From Myxococcales bacterium (lineage in GTDB: Bacteria > Myxococcota_A > Polyangia > Haliangiales > Haliangiaceae): a stretch of 64,000 bases of DNA. Each line of letters starts with the position of its first letter. Positions within the stretch are counted from its first letter, which is position 1. The notes beneath the pieces were generated by a model, which did no database searches, was not told the origin of the DNA, and was given only the letters and a program-made list of their open reading frames with translations. The translations under genes were made by a program, and so were the position numbers. Where the stretch lies: positions 248,001 through 312,000 of the forward strand of contig JAEUJY010000062.1 in the NCBI GenBank assembly GCA_016794525.1, read 5' to 3'. Below, one piece after another: positions 17,546 through 26,826 of this stretch.

Positions 17546-20500
17546 ATGGCGGAGCCTGCTGCGTGGAAGACCCTCGACGCCAACGAAGCCGTGGCCAGCG
17601 TGGCCTATCGCCTGTCCGAGGTGATCGCGATCTATCCGATCACCCCGGCCTCGGCGATGGGCGAGCACGCCGACGCGTGGTCGGCCGACGGCAAGCCCAA
17701 CCTGTGGGGTGACGTCCCGGACGTGACCGAGATGCAGTCGGAGGGCGGCGCGGTGGGCGCGGTCCACGGCGCGCTGATGACCGGCGCGCTGACCACGACG
17801 TTCACGGCGTCGCAGGGCCTGCTGTTGATGCTGCCCGATCTGTTCAAGATCGCCGGCGAGCTGACCCCGTTCTGCCTGCACGTCGCGGCCCGCGCGCTGG
17901 CGACGCACGCGCTGTCGATCTTCGGTGACCACTCGGACGTGATGGCGGCGCGCGCGACCGGCATGGCGATGCTGTGCTCGGGCTCGGTGCAGGAGGCCCA
18001 GGACCTCGCCGCGATCGCCCACGCGACGACGCTGACCGCGCGGGTGCCATTCCTGCACTTCTTCGACGGGTTCCGGACCTCGCACGAGGTGGCGAAGGTG
18101 GCGCCGCTGGCCGACGACACGCTGCGCGCGCTGATCGACCCGGCGGCGATCGCGGCGCACCGCGCGCGGGCCCTCGATCCCGATCGGCCGGTGATCCGCG
18201 GCACCGCCCAGAACCCCGACGTGTTCTTCCAGTCGCGCGAGGCCGGCGAGCCGTTCTACGCGGCGCTGCCCGGCGCGCTCGACCAGACGATGGCGCGGTT
18301 CGCCGAGCTGACCGGCCGGCGCTACCGGTTGTTCGACTACGTCGGCCACCCCGAGGCCGAGCGGGTGATCGTGATCATGGGCTCGGGCGGCGAGTGCGTC
18401 CACGAGGCGGTCGAGCACCTGGTGGCGCGCGGCGAGAAGGTCGGCGTCGTGAAGGTGCGGCTGTTCCGGCCGCTGTCGGTGGCGCACCTGGTGGCCGCGC
18501 TGCCGGCGACGGCGACGTCGGTGGCGGTGCTCGATCGCACCAAGGAGCCGGGCGCGAGCGGCGATCCGCTGCTGCAGGAGATCACGACCGCGCTGGTCGA
18601 CGCGGTGGGCACCGGCGCGCGCGCGACCTTGCCGCGGCTGATCGGCGGGCGCTACGGGCTGGCGTCGAAGGAGTTCACGCCGGCGATGGTGCTGGCGGTG
18701 TTCGCCGAGCTGGCGGCGGCGCAGCCGCGCCGGCGGTTCACGCTGGGCATCAACGACGACGTCAGCCACAGCTCGCTGCCCTACGATCGGACGCTCGACC
18801 TCGAGCCCGACGACGTGACCCGGGCGCTGTTCTACGGGCTGGGCGCCGACGGCACGGTCTCGGCGAACAAGGCGACGATCAAGATCATCGGCGAGGAGAC
18901 CCCGCGGTTCGCGCAGGGCTACTTCGAGTACGACTCGCGCAAGTCGGGCTCGACGACGATCTCGCACCTGCGGTTCGGGCCGCGGCCGATCCGCTCGAGC
19001 TACCTGGTGCGGCGCGCGCAGTTCGTGGCGATCCACGATCCCGAGGCGCTCGAGCGGCGCGACGTGCTGGGCGCGGCGATGCCGGGCGCGACGGTGCTGC
19101 TCAACACGGCGATCGCGCCCGAGCGGGTGTGGGACGGCCTGCCGCGCGACGTGCAGGCGCGGCTGATCGAGCAGCGCTGCCGGCTGTTCGTGATCGACGG
19201 CAACGGCGTGGCCACGCGGGCCGGGCTGGGCGGTCGCATCAACACCGTGATGCAGGTGTGCTTCTTCAAGCTGGCCGACGTGATGCCGATGGAGGCGGCG
19301 CTGGCGTCGGTGCGGCGCTCGCTCGAGCAGACCTACGGCCGCCGCGGGCCCGAGGTCGTGAAGCGCAACCTGGCGGCGCTCGACGCGGCGCTGGCCGAGC
19401 TGCACGAGGTCGAGGTCCCGGCGACGGTGACCGCGACCCGCGTGAAGCTGCCGACGGTGCCGGCCACCGCGCCGGCGCTGGTGCAGCGGGTGACGCGGCT
19501 GCTGCTCGAGGGCCGCGGCGACGAGCTGCCGGTGAGCGCGTTCCCGCCCGACGGCACGTGGCCGACCGGCACCAGCAAGTACGAGAAGCGCGCGATCGCG
19601 CGGTCGATCCCGATCTGGCAGCCCGAGCTGTGCATCCAGTGCAACTTCTGCGTGATGATCTGCCCGCACGCGGCGATCCAGGCCAAGGTGTTCGCGCCCG
19701 AGGCGCTGGCCGGCGCGCCCGAGGGGTTCCGCGCCGAGCCGGTGAGCTTCGAGCGCGGCATGGATCACCTGCGCTACGCGGTGCAGGTGGCGCCGGAGGA
19801 CTGCACGGGGTGCGGCCTGTGCGTCGAGGTCTGCCCGGCCAAGGACCGGCTCAAGCCGCAGCGCAAGGCGCTGGTCGACGAGCCGCTGGCGCCGCACCGC
19901 GCCCGCGAGCGGGACGCGTTCGCGTTCTTCGAGCAGATCCCGTCGGCGCCGCTCGACGGGCTGAAGCTCGACAAGCGCTCGGCGGTGCTGCGGCCGCCGC
20001 TGTTCGAGTTCTCGGGCGCGTGCGCCGGCTGCGGCGAGACGCCGTACGTGCGGCTCCTGACGCAGCTGTTCGGCGACCACCTCGTGATCGCCAACGCCAC
20101 CGGCTGCTCGTCGATCTACGGCGGCAACCTGCCGACGACGCCGTACACCACCGACGCCCACGGCCGCGGGCCGGCGTGGGCCAACTCGCTGTTCGAGGAC
20201 AACGCCGAGTTCGGCCTGGGCATGCGGCTGGGCATCGACGCGCGGGCGGCGCAGGCCAAGGCGCTGCTGGCGGCGGTGGCCGGGCGGCTGCCGGCGGCGC
20301 TGGTCGACGCGCTGGGCACGCCCGGCGACGGCGAGGCGTGGTACGCGGCGCAGCGGCAGCGGGTGGCGGCGCTGATCGCGCACCTGGCCGACGACGCGTC
20401 GCCCGAGGCGCGGGCGATGATCGCCGCGGCGCCGGCGCTGGTGCCGCGCAGCGTGTGGATCGTCGGCGGCGACGGCTGGGCCTACGACATCGGCTACGGC

Positions 20501-21118
20501 GGCCTCGACCACGTGCTGGCGTCGCACCGCAAGGTCAACGTGCTGGTGCTCGACACCGAGGTCTACTCGAACACCGGCGGCCAGGCGTCGAAGGCGACGC
20601 CGCTGGGGGCGGCGGCCAAGTTCGCGACCGCCGGCAAGGCGTCGCGCAAGAAGGACCTGGGCCTCCTGGCGATGAGCTACGGCCACGTCTACGTGGCGTC
20701 GATCGCGCTGCAGTCGAAGAGCGCCCAGACCGTCGAGGTGCTGCTCGAGGCCGAGCGCCACCCCGGCCCGTCGCTGGTGATCGCCCACAGCCCGTGCATC
20801 GCCCACGGCTACGACCTGGTGAAGGCGCCGACCCAGCAGAAGCGCGCGGTCGACAGCGGCATGTGGCCGCTGTACCGGTACGACCCGGCGCGGGTGGCGC
20901 GCGGCGAGGCGCCGCTGGTGCTCGACTCGGGCGCGCCCAAGCTCGACGTCGCCGCGTACATGGCCCACGAGGCGCGGTTCCGCATGGTCGAGCTGCGGTC
21001 GCCGGAGCGCTACGCCGAGCTGCTCGACCTGGCGCGCGCCGGGGTGCGGCAGCGCCACGCCTTCTACGATCAGCTGTCGCGCATCCACCTGCCCGCGGAG
21101 GAGAAGACCCATGGCTGA
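17546..21118 (+). CDS. nifJ: Pyruvate:ferredoxin (flavodoxin) oxidoreductase
   Basis: A 1190-residue homodimeric-type PFOR, close to the usual length. Domain I has the AIYPITPASAMGEHAD substrate loop. Two 4Fe-4S motifs follow: C696-x2-C699-x2-C702-x3-C706 and C753-x2-C756-x2-C759-x3-C763. The thiamine-diphosphate domain has the third cluster ligands C826, C829 and C854 (ATGCSSIYGGNLPTTPY) and the GDGWAYDIGYGGLDH ThDP loop. It decarboxylates pyruvate to acetyl-CoA and passes electrons to ferredoxin or flavodoxin. The last 8 bp overlap the dihydroorotate-dehydrogenase-like gene, so the two are coupled. ATG 17546 gives the standard N-terminus (AAWKTLDANEAVASVAYRLSE). Confidence 0.95.
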   Translation: MAEPAAWKTLDANEAVASVAYRLSEVIAIYPITPASAMGEHADAWSADGKPNLWGDVPDVTEMQSEGGAVGAVHGALMTGALTTTFTASQGLLLMLPDLFKIAGELTPFCLHVAARALATHALSIFGDHSDVMAARATGMAMLCSGSVQEAQDLAAIAHATTLTARVPFLHFFDGFRTSHEVAKVAPLADDTLRALIDPAAIAAHRARALDPDRPVIRGTAQNPDVFFQSREAGEPFYAALPGALDQTMARFAELTGRRYRLFDYVGHPEAERVIVIMGSGGECVHEAVEHLVARGEKVGVVKVRLFRPLSVAHLVAALPATATSVAVLDRTKEPGASGDPLLQEITTALVDAVGTGARATLPRLIGGRYGLASKEFTPAMVLAVFAELAAAQPRRRFTLGINDDVSHSSLPYDRTLDLEPDDVTRALFYGLGADGTVSANKATIKIIGEETPRFAQGYFEYDSRKSGSTTISHLRFGPRPIRSSYLVRRAQFVAIHDPEALERRDVLGAAMPGATVLLNTAIAPERVWDGLPRDVQARLIEQRCRLFVIDGNGVATRAGLGGRINTVMQVCFFKLADVMPMEAALASVRRSLEQTYGRRGPEVVKRNLAALDAALAELHEVEVPATVTATRVKLPTVPATAPALVQRVTRLLLEGRGDELPVSAFPPDGTWPTGTSKYEKRAIARSIPIWQPELCIQCNFCVMICPHAAIQAKVFAPEALAGAPEGFRAEPVSFERGMDHLRYAVQVAPEDCTGCGLCVEVCPAKDRLKPQRKALVDEPLAPHRARERDAFAFFEQIPSAPLDGLKLDKRSAVLRPPLFEFSGACAGCGETPYVRLLTQLFGDHLVIANATGCSSIYGGNLPTTPYTTDAHGRGPAWANSLFEDNAEFGLGMRLGIDARAAQAKALLAAVAGRLPAALVDALGTPGDGEAWYAAQRQRVAALIAHLADDASPEARAMIAAAPALVPRSVWIVGGDGWAYDIGYGGLDHVLASHRKVNVLVLDTEVYSNTGGQASKATPLGAAAKFATAGKASRKKDLGLLAMSYGHVYVASIALQSKSAQTVEVLLEAERHPGPSLVIAHSPCIAHGYDLVKAPTQQKRAVDSGMWPLYRYDPARVARGEAPLVLDSGAPKLDVAAYMAHEARFRMVELRSPERYAELLDLARAGVRQRHAFYDQLSRIHLPAEEKTHG

Positions 21119-22118
21119 CCTCACCACCTCGTGGCTGGGGCTGGAGCTGTCCAGCCCGTTCGTGGTCTCGGCGAGCCCGCTGACCCGCGACCCGGCGGCG
21201 ATCGCGCTCGCCGTCGAGGCCGGCGCCGGCGCGGTCGTCATGTACTCGCTGTTCGAGGAGCAGCTGGTGCACGAGCAGCTGGCGGCGCACCGGTTCCTCG
21301 ACGCGCGGCTCGACGCCGACGCCGAGGCCCGCAGCTTCTTGCCCGACGTCGACGTGTTCGCGCTCGACGCGACGCCGTACGTGCAGCAGCTCGAGCGGCT
21401 GCGAGCCCGGGTCGACGTGCCGATCGTCGCGTCGCTGAACGGCACGACGCCGGGCGGCTGGACGACCTACGCGCGCAAGCTGGAGGCGGCCGGCGCCAGC
21501 GCGCTCGAGCTCAACCTGTACGAGGTGGCGACGTCGCCGCTCGAGAGCGGCGCGACCGTCGAGGATCGCCAGCTGGCGGTGGTGGCGGCGGTGGTGGCCG
21601 AGGTCGACATCCCGGTGACGGTGAAGCTGTCGCCGTTCTACGCGTCGGTGCCGGCGTTCGTGCGGCGGCTCGAGCACGCCGGCGCGCGCGGCGTGACGGT
21701 GTTCAACCGCTTCTACCAGCCCGACGTCGATCTCGAGCACCTCGACGTCGATCGCCGGCTGGTGGCGTCGACGTCGGCCGAGCTGCCGCTGCGGCTGCAC
21801 GCGCTGGCGGTGCTGGCGCCGACGACGACGATCTCGCTGGGCTGCACCGGCGGCGTCCACACCGGCCTCGACGCCGCCAAGGCGATCCTGTGCGGCGCGC
21901 ACGTCGTCGCGGTGGCGTCGGCGCTGCTGATGCACGGCCCGCGGCACGTCGGCGTGCTCAAGGACGAGCTGGCGGCGTGGCTGGTGAGCAAGGGCTACCG
22001 CTCGAGCGCCGAGGCCCGGGCGGTCATGGACCTGCGGTCGGCCCCCGATCCGCACGCGTGGGAGCGCCTGAACTACGCCCGCATGCTCGATGGCTGGCGC
22101 GAGCGACCGATCGGGTAG
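21111..22118 (+). CDS. Dihydroorotate dehydrogenase-like FMN oxidoreductase
   Basis: A 335-residue TIM-barrel protein of the PyrD-like group: LGLELSSPFVVSASPLT at the start, VPIVASLNGTTPGGWTTYARKLE, LELNLY, PVTVKLSPFY and the phosphate-binding GCTGGVHTGLDAAKAILCGA. In true dihydroorotate dehydrogenases the N and C residues around the orotate site differ, so it is best called PyrD-like. It starts inside the end of nifJ (8-bp overlap), so the two proteins are made together; a role in electron transfer with PFOR is inferred from that coupling rather than from residues. Confidence 0.85.
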   Translation: MADLTTSWLGLELSSPFVVSASPLTRDPAAIALAVEAGAGAVVMYSLFEEQLVHEQLAAHRFLDARLDADAEARSFLPDVDVFALDATPYVQQLERLRARVDVPIVASLNGTTPGGWTTYARKLEAAGASALELNLYEVATSPLESGATVEDRQLAVVAAVVAEVDIPVTVKLSPFYASVPAFVRRLEHAGARGVTVFNRFYQPDVDLEHLDVDRRLVASTSAELPLRLHALAVLAPTTTISLGCTGGVHTGLDAAKAILCGAHVVAVASALLMHGPRHVGVLKDELAAWLVSKGYRSSAEARAVMDLRSAPDPHAWERLNYARMLDGWRERPIG

Positions 22119-22148
22119 CGTGCGGCGCGGCGGCGCCCGCGGGTGAGG

Positions 22149-22154
22149 TAGCAT
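22149..22154 (+). promoter_or_regulatory. -10 hexamer TAGCAT (leaderless)
   Basis: TAGCAT lies 7 nt before the ATG of the kinase-TPR gene at 22162. Confidence 0.5.
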
Positions 22155-22161
22155 CGCGGCG

Positions 22162-25095
22162 ATGACGGCCGGGCGCGCGAGCGAGGCAGACGACGCCGAG
22201 GCGTCGACCGCGGCCGCGCACGCCAACGCTCGCACGGTGACCGACACCGGCGGCGACGCGGCGATGGCGGCGACGGTGGCGGGTGTGGGGCGACCGCCCG
22301 GCTCCGACGCGTCCGACCTGATCGGCCAGACGATCGGCCGGTACCGCGTGCAGGCGCGGCTGGGCAGCGGCGGCATGGGCGTGGTGTGGGCGGCGCTCGA
22401 TCCGGCGCTCGACCGGCGGGTCGCGATCAAGGTGCTGCCGTCGCTGAGCCCCGATCGCCGTGCGTCGCTCGAGGTGCGGCTGCGGCGCGAGGCGCAGGCG
22501 CTGGCCCGGCTCGAGCACCCCAACGTGGTCGCGGTCTACGACGTCGGCGTCGCCGCCGAGAGCGTCTTCATCGCGATGCAGCTGATCGACGGCACGACGC
22601 TCGACGCCTACCTGGCGCGCGAGGCGCTGCCGCCGCCCCAGATCCTGGCGATGTTCGTCGAGGCGTGCCGCGGGCTGGCCGCGGCCCACGCCGCGGGCAT
22701 CGTCCACCGCGACGTCAAGCCGACCAACCTCCTGGTCGATCGCGCCGGCCGCGTCTACGTCAGCGACTTCGGCCTGGCCCGCAGCGCCAGCGACGCCCCC
22801 GCCGAGACGACGGCCGACACCAGCCTCTTGGCCGACGAGCTGACCCGGGCCGGCGCGGTGATGGGGACGCCGATCTACATGGCGCCGGAGCAGCACGCCG
22901 GTGCGGCCACCGACCCGCGCTCGGATCAGTTCAGCCTGTGCGTCTCGCTGTGGACGGCGCTGTTCGGCCAGCACCCGTTCGTGAGCGGTCGCTGGCAGGC
23001 CGAGGTGGCGCTGCCGGCGATGCGCGCCGATCGCGTGATCGAGCCGCCGCGCCGCGCGCGGGTGCCGGCGCGGGTGGTGCGCGCGTTGCGGCGCGGGCTG
23101 CGCTGCGACCCGGCGGCGCGCTGGCCGTCGATGGACGCGCTGGCCGAGGCGCTGGCGCCGCCGTCGCGCACCGCGTGGATCGCCGCTGGCGCCGGCGTCG
23201 GCGGCATGGCCGCGGCGGTGGCGCTGACGCTGGTGCTGCTCGGGCAGCGCGGCACCGCGGCGGGCGCGTCGCCGTGCGCGCCAGATCCCGGCCGGTTCGC
23301 CGACGCGTGGTCGCCGGCCCGGCGCGCGGCGCTGGCCGAGGCGTTCGCGGCGTCGGGGCGGCCGTACCAGGCCGACACCGCCGATCGCGTCGCGCGGGCG
23401 TTCGATCGCTACCGCGACGCGTGGGTGCACGCCCGCGTCGAGGTGTGCGCCGCGACCCACGTCCGCCGCGAGCAGTCGAGCGAGTTGCTGGATCGGCGGA
23501 TGCGCTGCCTCGACGAGCGCCGCGGCGCTGCGGCCGCGCTGGTCGACGTCCTCGCGACCCCGGGTGACGCGGTCGTGGTCGACAAGGCGGTCGACGCGGT
23601 GGCGGCGCTGGCGGCGCCGGCCGGCTGCACGAGGGTCGCGAGCGACGCGGTGCCGCTGCCCGACGACCCGGCGCAGCGAGCGGAGATCGCGCGCTTGACG
23701 CAGGCGGTGAGCGGCGCGCGGGCGAAGTACCTGGCCGGCGAGATCGTCGCGGCGACCGCGGCGGTGGCCGACCTGCAGGCGCCGGTGACGGCGACCGGGT
23801 TCGCGGCGCTGCAGGCCGCGCTGGCGACGTTGCACGGCACGCTGCTGCTCGACGCCGGCAAGGCCGCCGAGAGCGAGAAGGCGCTCGACGCCGCGGCCGG
23901 GTTCGCGGCGCAGGCGCGCGACCCGGTGCTGGAGGTGCGGGCGTGGGTGCCGCTGTTCCTGGCGGTGGTGATCGCGCAGCAGCGGGCGGCCGACACCGAC
24001 GTGATGCTGCGCGCGGCCAGCTCGGCGCTGGTGCGCTCGAACGGCGAGCCGGTCGGGGCGCGCGCCGAGCTGATGCGGTTCCACGCGATGGCCGAGGCCC
24101 AACGGAGCCGCTACACCGAGGCGATCGAGCTGGCCGACGCCGCGCTGGCGGCGGCGATCGACGCCGACCGCGACGCCCCACGCTATCGCTACTACCAGGC
24201 GCAGGCGCGGGTGCGCATCGACGCCGGCCGTCCGGCCGACGCGCTGCCGCCGCTGAAGCTGGCGGTGGCCGAGGGCGAGGCGCGGCTCGGGCCGGCGCAC
24301 CCGAGCGTCGCGTCGACGCTGACCACGCTGGGCGGCGTGCTGCGCGGCCAGGGCGACTACGTCGGGGCGCAGGCGGCCTACGCGCGGGCGCTGGCGATCT
24401 ACGAGAGCGTCTACGGCCCCGCGGGCCAGCCGACGGTGGGGCCGCTCAACGGGCTGGCCACGCTGGCCGCGGCGCAGAACCGGTTCGACGAGGCGATCCC
24501 GGCGATGCAGCGGGTGATCGCGATCACCGAGGCGGGGCAGGGCCCCGACGCGGCGCCGCTGGGAACGATGTTCCAGAACCTCGGCGCCATGCTGATCGAG
24601 GCCGACCGCCCGGCCGAGGCCATCCCGTACCTGCGTCGCGCGCTGGCGATTCGCGAGCGCGGGCCCGGCCCCGATTCGGTGGAGGTGGGGTGGGTGTCGA
24701 ACAACCTGGGGCACGCGCTGCGCGACGCCGGCCAGCGCGCCGAGGCGCGGGTAGCGCAGACCCGGGCGCTGACGATCCTCGAGGGCGCGTACGGCCCGAC
24801 CTACGGCGACGTGGCCTACCCGCTCGAGGAGCTGGCCGAGCTCGATCTGCTCGACGGCCGCGCCGCGTCCGCCGAGGCGCTGGCGCGGCGCGCGGTGGCG
24901 GCGCGGACCGCCGGGCCGTCGGAGCCGCGCGAGCTGTCGGTCGCGCGCTTCCTGCTGGCGCGCGCGCAGTACGCCCGCGGCGCCCGCGGCCCGGGCGTCG
25001 CGCTGGCGCGCCAGGCCGCCGCCGAGCTGCGCGCGCTGGGCGACAGCGACGTGACCGAGATCGACGCCTGGCTGGCCAAGGTCGACGCGCGCTAG
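22162..25095 (+). CDS. Ser/Thr protein kinase with membrane helix and TPR tail
   Basis: A 977-residue protein. A ~55-residue disordered head precedes a complete kinase domain: Gly loop GSGGMG, VAIKVL lysine, HRDVKPTN catalytic loop, SDFGLARS and GTPIYMAPEQH. One transmembrane helix follows near 335-360 (WIAAGAGVGGMAAAVALTLVLL). The long C-terminal part has a CAPDPGR/VCAATHVRREQSSELLDRRM segment, then about six TPR42-type repeats of the kinesin-light-chain kind (HPSVASTLTTLGGVLRGQGDY and similar). This is the common myxobacterial kinase-TPR receptor layout; TPRs may lie in the periplasm or the cytoplasm depending on topology. It stands alone with its own -10 hexamer. Confidence 0.88.
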   Translation: MTAGRASEADDAEASTAAAHANARTVTDTGGDAAMAATVAGVGRPPGSDASDLIGQTIGRYRVQARLGSGGMGVVWAALDPALDRRVAIKVLPSLSPDRRASLEVRLRREAQALARLEHPNVVAVYDVGVAAESVFIAMQLIDGTTLDAYLAREALPPPQILAMFVEACRGLAAAHAAGIVHRDVKPTNLLVDRAGRVYVSDFGLARSASDAPAETTADTSLLADELTRAGAVMGTPIYMAPEQHAGAATDPRSDQFSLCVSLWTALFGQHPFVSGRWQAEVALPAMRADRVIEPPRRARVPARVVRALRRGLRCDPAARWPSMDALAEALAPPSRTAWIAAGAGVGGMAAAVALTLVLLGQRGTAAGASPCAPDPGRFADAWSPARRAALAEAFAASGRPYQADTADRVARAFDRYRDAWVHARVEVCAATHVRREQSSELLDRRMRCLDERRGAAAALVDVLATPGDAVVVDKAVDAVAALAAPAGCTRVASDAVPLPDDPAQRAEIARLTQAVSGARAKYLAGEIVAATAAVADLQAPVTATGFAALQAALATLHGTLLLDAGKAAESEKALDAAAGFAAQARDPVLEVRAWVPLFLAVVIAQQRAADTDVMLRAASSALVRSNGEPVGARAELMRFHAMAEAQRSRYTEAIELADAALAAAIDADRDAPRYRYYQAQARVRIDAGRPADALPPLKLAVAEGEARLGPAHPSVASTLTTLGGVLRGQGDYVGAQAAYARALAIYESVYGPAGQPTVGPLNGLATLAAAQNRFDEAIPAMQRVIAITEAGQGPDAAPLGTMFQNLGAMLIEADRPAEAIPYLRRALAIRERGPGPDSVEVGWVSNNLGHALRDAGQRAEARVAQTRALTILEGAYGPTYGDVAYPLEELAELDLLDGRAASAEALARRAVAARTAGPSEPRELSVARFLLARAQYARGARGPGVALARQAAAELRALGDSDVTEIDAWLAKVDAR

Positions 25096-25107
25096 CGGCT
25101 CGGCAGG

Positions 25108-25638
25108 CTACGCCGTCGCGGTCGGCCACTCGCGGGCCAGCATGCTCATGCGCAGCATGTCGTGCCAGGCGCCGTCGTGGAAGTACTCCTCGCGCAGCAC
25201 GCCCTCCTCGACGAAGCCCAGCCGCGCGTAGGTGCGGTGGCTGCGCTCGTTGGTGCGGAAGATCATCAGCCAGGTCTTGTGCAGGCCCAGCGGGCCGAAC
25301 GCGTGATCGAGCGTGGCGCGGATCGCGGCCGAGCCGAAGCCGCGGCCCATGTCGCCCTTGGCGGCGATGATGCAGGCCAGCCGCCCGACCTTCGAGCGAT
25401 CGTGGATCTGGTGGACGCCGCACTGGCCGAGGTAGCGGCCGGTGGCGGCCTCCTCGATCGACCACACCCGATCGCTGGGCGAGGCGATCGTACGGCGGAT
25501 GTAGGCCAGCTCCTGGTCGCGGGTGAACGCGTGGCCGGAGAACGCCGCGATGTTGCCGACGATCGCGGGATCGTTGACCCAGGTGAGGATGTTGTCGACG
25601 TCGGTTTCGGCCAGCGGACGGAGGCGGACCAGGCTCAT
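25108..25638 (-). CDS. GNAT acetyltransferase of the RimJ/RimL type
   Basis: A 176-residue acetyltransferase. It opens VRLRPLAETDVDNILTWVND, a typical RimJ/RimL start, and contains the acetyl-CoA loop DMGRGFGSAAIRATLDHAF followed by LHKTWLMIFRTNERSHRTY and a YARLGFVEEGVLREEYF end. Substrates of this group are N-terminal amines of ribosomal proteins, small molecules or antibiotics; nothing here decides. The ATG at 25638 is preceded by TACCGT at 6 nt. It is divergent from the zinc-ribbon gene, 48 bp apart. Confidence 0.85.
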   Translation of the reverse strand: MSLVRLRPLAETDVDNILTWVNDPAIVGNIAAFSGHAFTRDQELAYIRRTIASPSDRVWSIEEAATGRYLGQCGVHQIHDRSKVGRLACIIAAKGDMGRGFGSAAIRATLDHAFGPLGLHKTWLMIFRTNERSHRTYARLGFVEEGVLREEYFHDGAWHDMLRMSMLAREWPTATA

Positions 25639-25644
25639 GCGAGG

Positions 25645-25650
25645 ACGGTA
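25645..25650 (-). promoter_or_regulatory. -10 hexamer TACCGT (leaderless)
   Basis: Minus-strand TACCGT ends 6 nt before the acetyltransferase ATG at 25638. On the + strand a TATACG (25672-25677) lies 9 nt before ATG 25687 and may serve the divergent gene. Confidence 0.45.
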
Positions 25651-25686
25651 GCGCGCCGGGCGGCGACCATGTATACGTCGGGCCGA

Positions 25687-26208
25687 ATGACACCTGCAGT
25701 TGGCGCCGACATCGAATCCCTGTGCAGCAAGTGCGGCGACGTGTGGCACGTCGTCGTGGCCAAGGTCGGGGAGGAGATCGTCCGGGTGATCTGCAAGGAG
25801 TGCGGCGGGCAGCACCGCTACCGCAACCCGAAGGCGCCGGCCGGCGCCAAGCGCTCGTCGTCGACGACCAAGTCGCCGCGCCCGGTGCGGCCGGTGAAGG
25901 TGGTCGAGCGCTTCGAGCACCCGTCGGTCGCCGCCGATCTCGACAAGCCGCCGCGCCCGTACCGCGCGTCGGAGAAGTTCGCGATCGGCGAGCGCGTCGA
26001 GCACCCGACCTTCGGCCAGGGCGTCGTCGAGGCGCTCGAGCTGGGCAAGATGACCGTGTTCTTCGCGGTCGGGCGCAAGGTGCTCGCCTGCGGCAAGGGC
26101 GACGCGCCGACCGGTGGCCTGGAGCGGCCCAAGCCGTTCGAGCACCGCGCGACCCAGCCGCCGCCCGACGCCAAGGCGGCGGTGGTCGTCGCCGACGACG
26201 AGGCCTGA
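25687..26208 (+). CDS. Zinc-ribbon protein with Tudor/KOW-like C-terminal domain
   Basis: A 173-residue soluble protein. Near the N-terminus CSKCGDVWHVVVAKV and CKECGGQHRY form a C-x2-C/C-x2-C zinc ribbon. A basic Ser/Thr/Pro linker follows, then FAIGERVEHPTFGQGVVEAL, which resembles the small Tudor-like domain found at the C-terminus of PcrA/UvrD helicases, where it contacts RNA polymerase. That suggests a transcription-associated role, which is only an inference. ATG 25687 is chosen because a TATACG hexamer lies 9 nt upstream; ATG 25669 would add six residues. Confidence 0.6.
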   Translation: MTPAVGADIESLCSKCGDVWHVVVAKVGEEIVRVICKECGGQHRYRNPKAPAGAKRSSSTTKSPRPVRPVKVVERFEHPSVAADLDKPPRPYRASEKFAIGERVEHPTFGQGVVEALELGKMTVFFAVGRKVLACGKGDAPTGGLERPKPFEHRATQPPPDAKAAVVVADDEA

Positions 26209-26253
26209 ACCGCGGGCGCGCTCAGGCGCGCTCGGGTGTGATCACGGACGCGA

Positions 26254-26790
26254 TCACGGGCGCGCCGCCCACGGCGACGCGTAGGCCGGTGGCGTGGTCG
26301 GCGGTGCGGCGGCCAGCCGACGGGCCTCGGCCTCGTCGGCGGCGGGCCACAGCCGGACCACCTCGGCCACGAAGCGCGGCATGCCGTCGAGGCACCAGCC
26401 CGCGAGCCCGGAGTCCGGGTTGTCGTCGTGATCCTCGTCGACGCGCGGGGCGACGATCAGCTCGGCGACGAACCAGCCGCTGGCCGCGCGCGGGCCGGGC
26501 GGGCTGAAGCTGCGGCCGCCGAACTCGTAGTACTCGGCGTGGCCGCCGGCGTGGGCCATGCGCAGCACGTGCATCCGGCTGCCGCCGATCGCGAACGCCG
26601 CGTGCTCGCCGCCAGCGTTGGAGCACTCGCTCCAGGTCTGCGACAGCTCGACGGCGGCGAAGTGGGTGGCGGGCGTCGGCGTCGGCGCGGGGGCGGCGGT
26701 GGGGCCCGGGGCGGCCGCCGCTCGCGGTGGCGGGGCGGTGCGGTGCGGGCAGGCGGCGAGGGTGAGCGCGAGCGCGAGCAGCTTGAGCAT
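26254..26790 (-). CDS. Small lipoprotein of unknown function
   Basis: A 178-residue predicted lipoprotein with lipobox TLAAC (C14), a Pro/Ala/Thr-rich spacer, and a compact domain that includes WSECSNAGGEHAAFAIGG, EYYEFGGRSF and WFVAELIVAPRVDEDHDDN. The acidic cluster may bind a metal. It lies just downstream of jetD on the same strand (36 bp), so readthrough from jetD is possible, but nothing links it to Wadjet defence. Family not recognised. Confidence 0.65.
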   Translation of the reverse strand: MLKLLALALTLAACPHRTAPPPRAAAAPGPTAAPAPTPTPATHFAAVELSQTWSECSNAGGEHAAFAIGGSRMHVLRMAHAGGHAEYYEFGGRSFSPPGPRAASGWFVAELIVAPRVDEDHDDNPDSGLAGWCLDGMPRFVAEVVRLWPAADEAEARRLAAAPPTTPPAYASPWAARP

Positions 26791-26826
26791 CGTGGCGAGT
26801 AGACGCGCCGCCGTCCGGGTGGTGTG

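Noticed and set aside
16997-21445. A 1482-codon open frame on the minus strand opposite nifJ
   Set aside because: It is a shadow of the GC-rich third codon positions of nifJ; the translation is Arg/Ala/His-rich with no domain pattern. Several other long antisense frames (for example 523-2445 and 42982-46119 minus) are rejected for the same reason.
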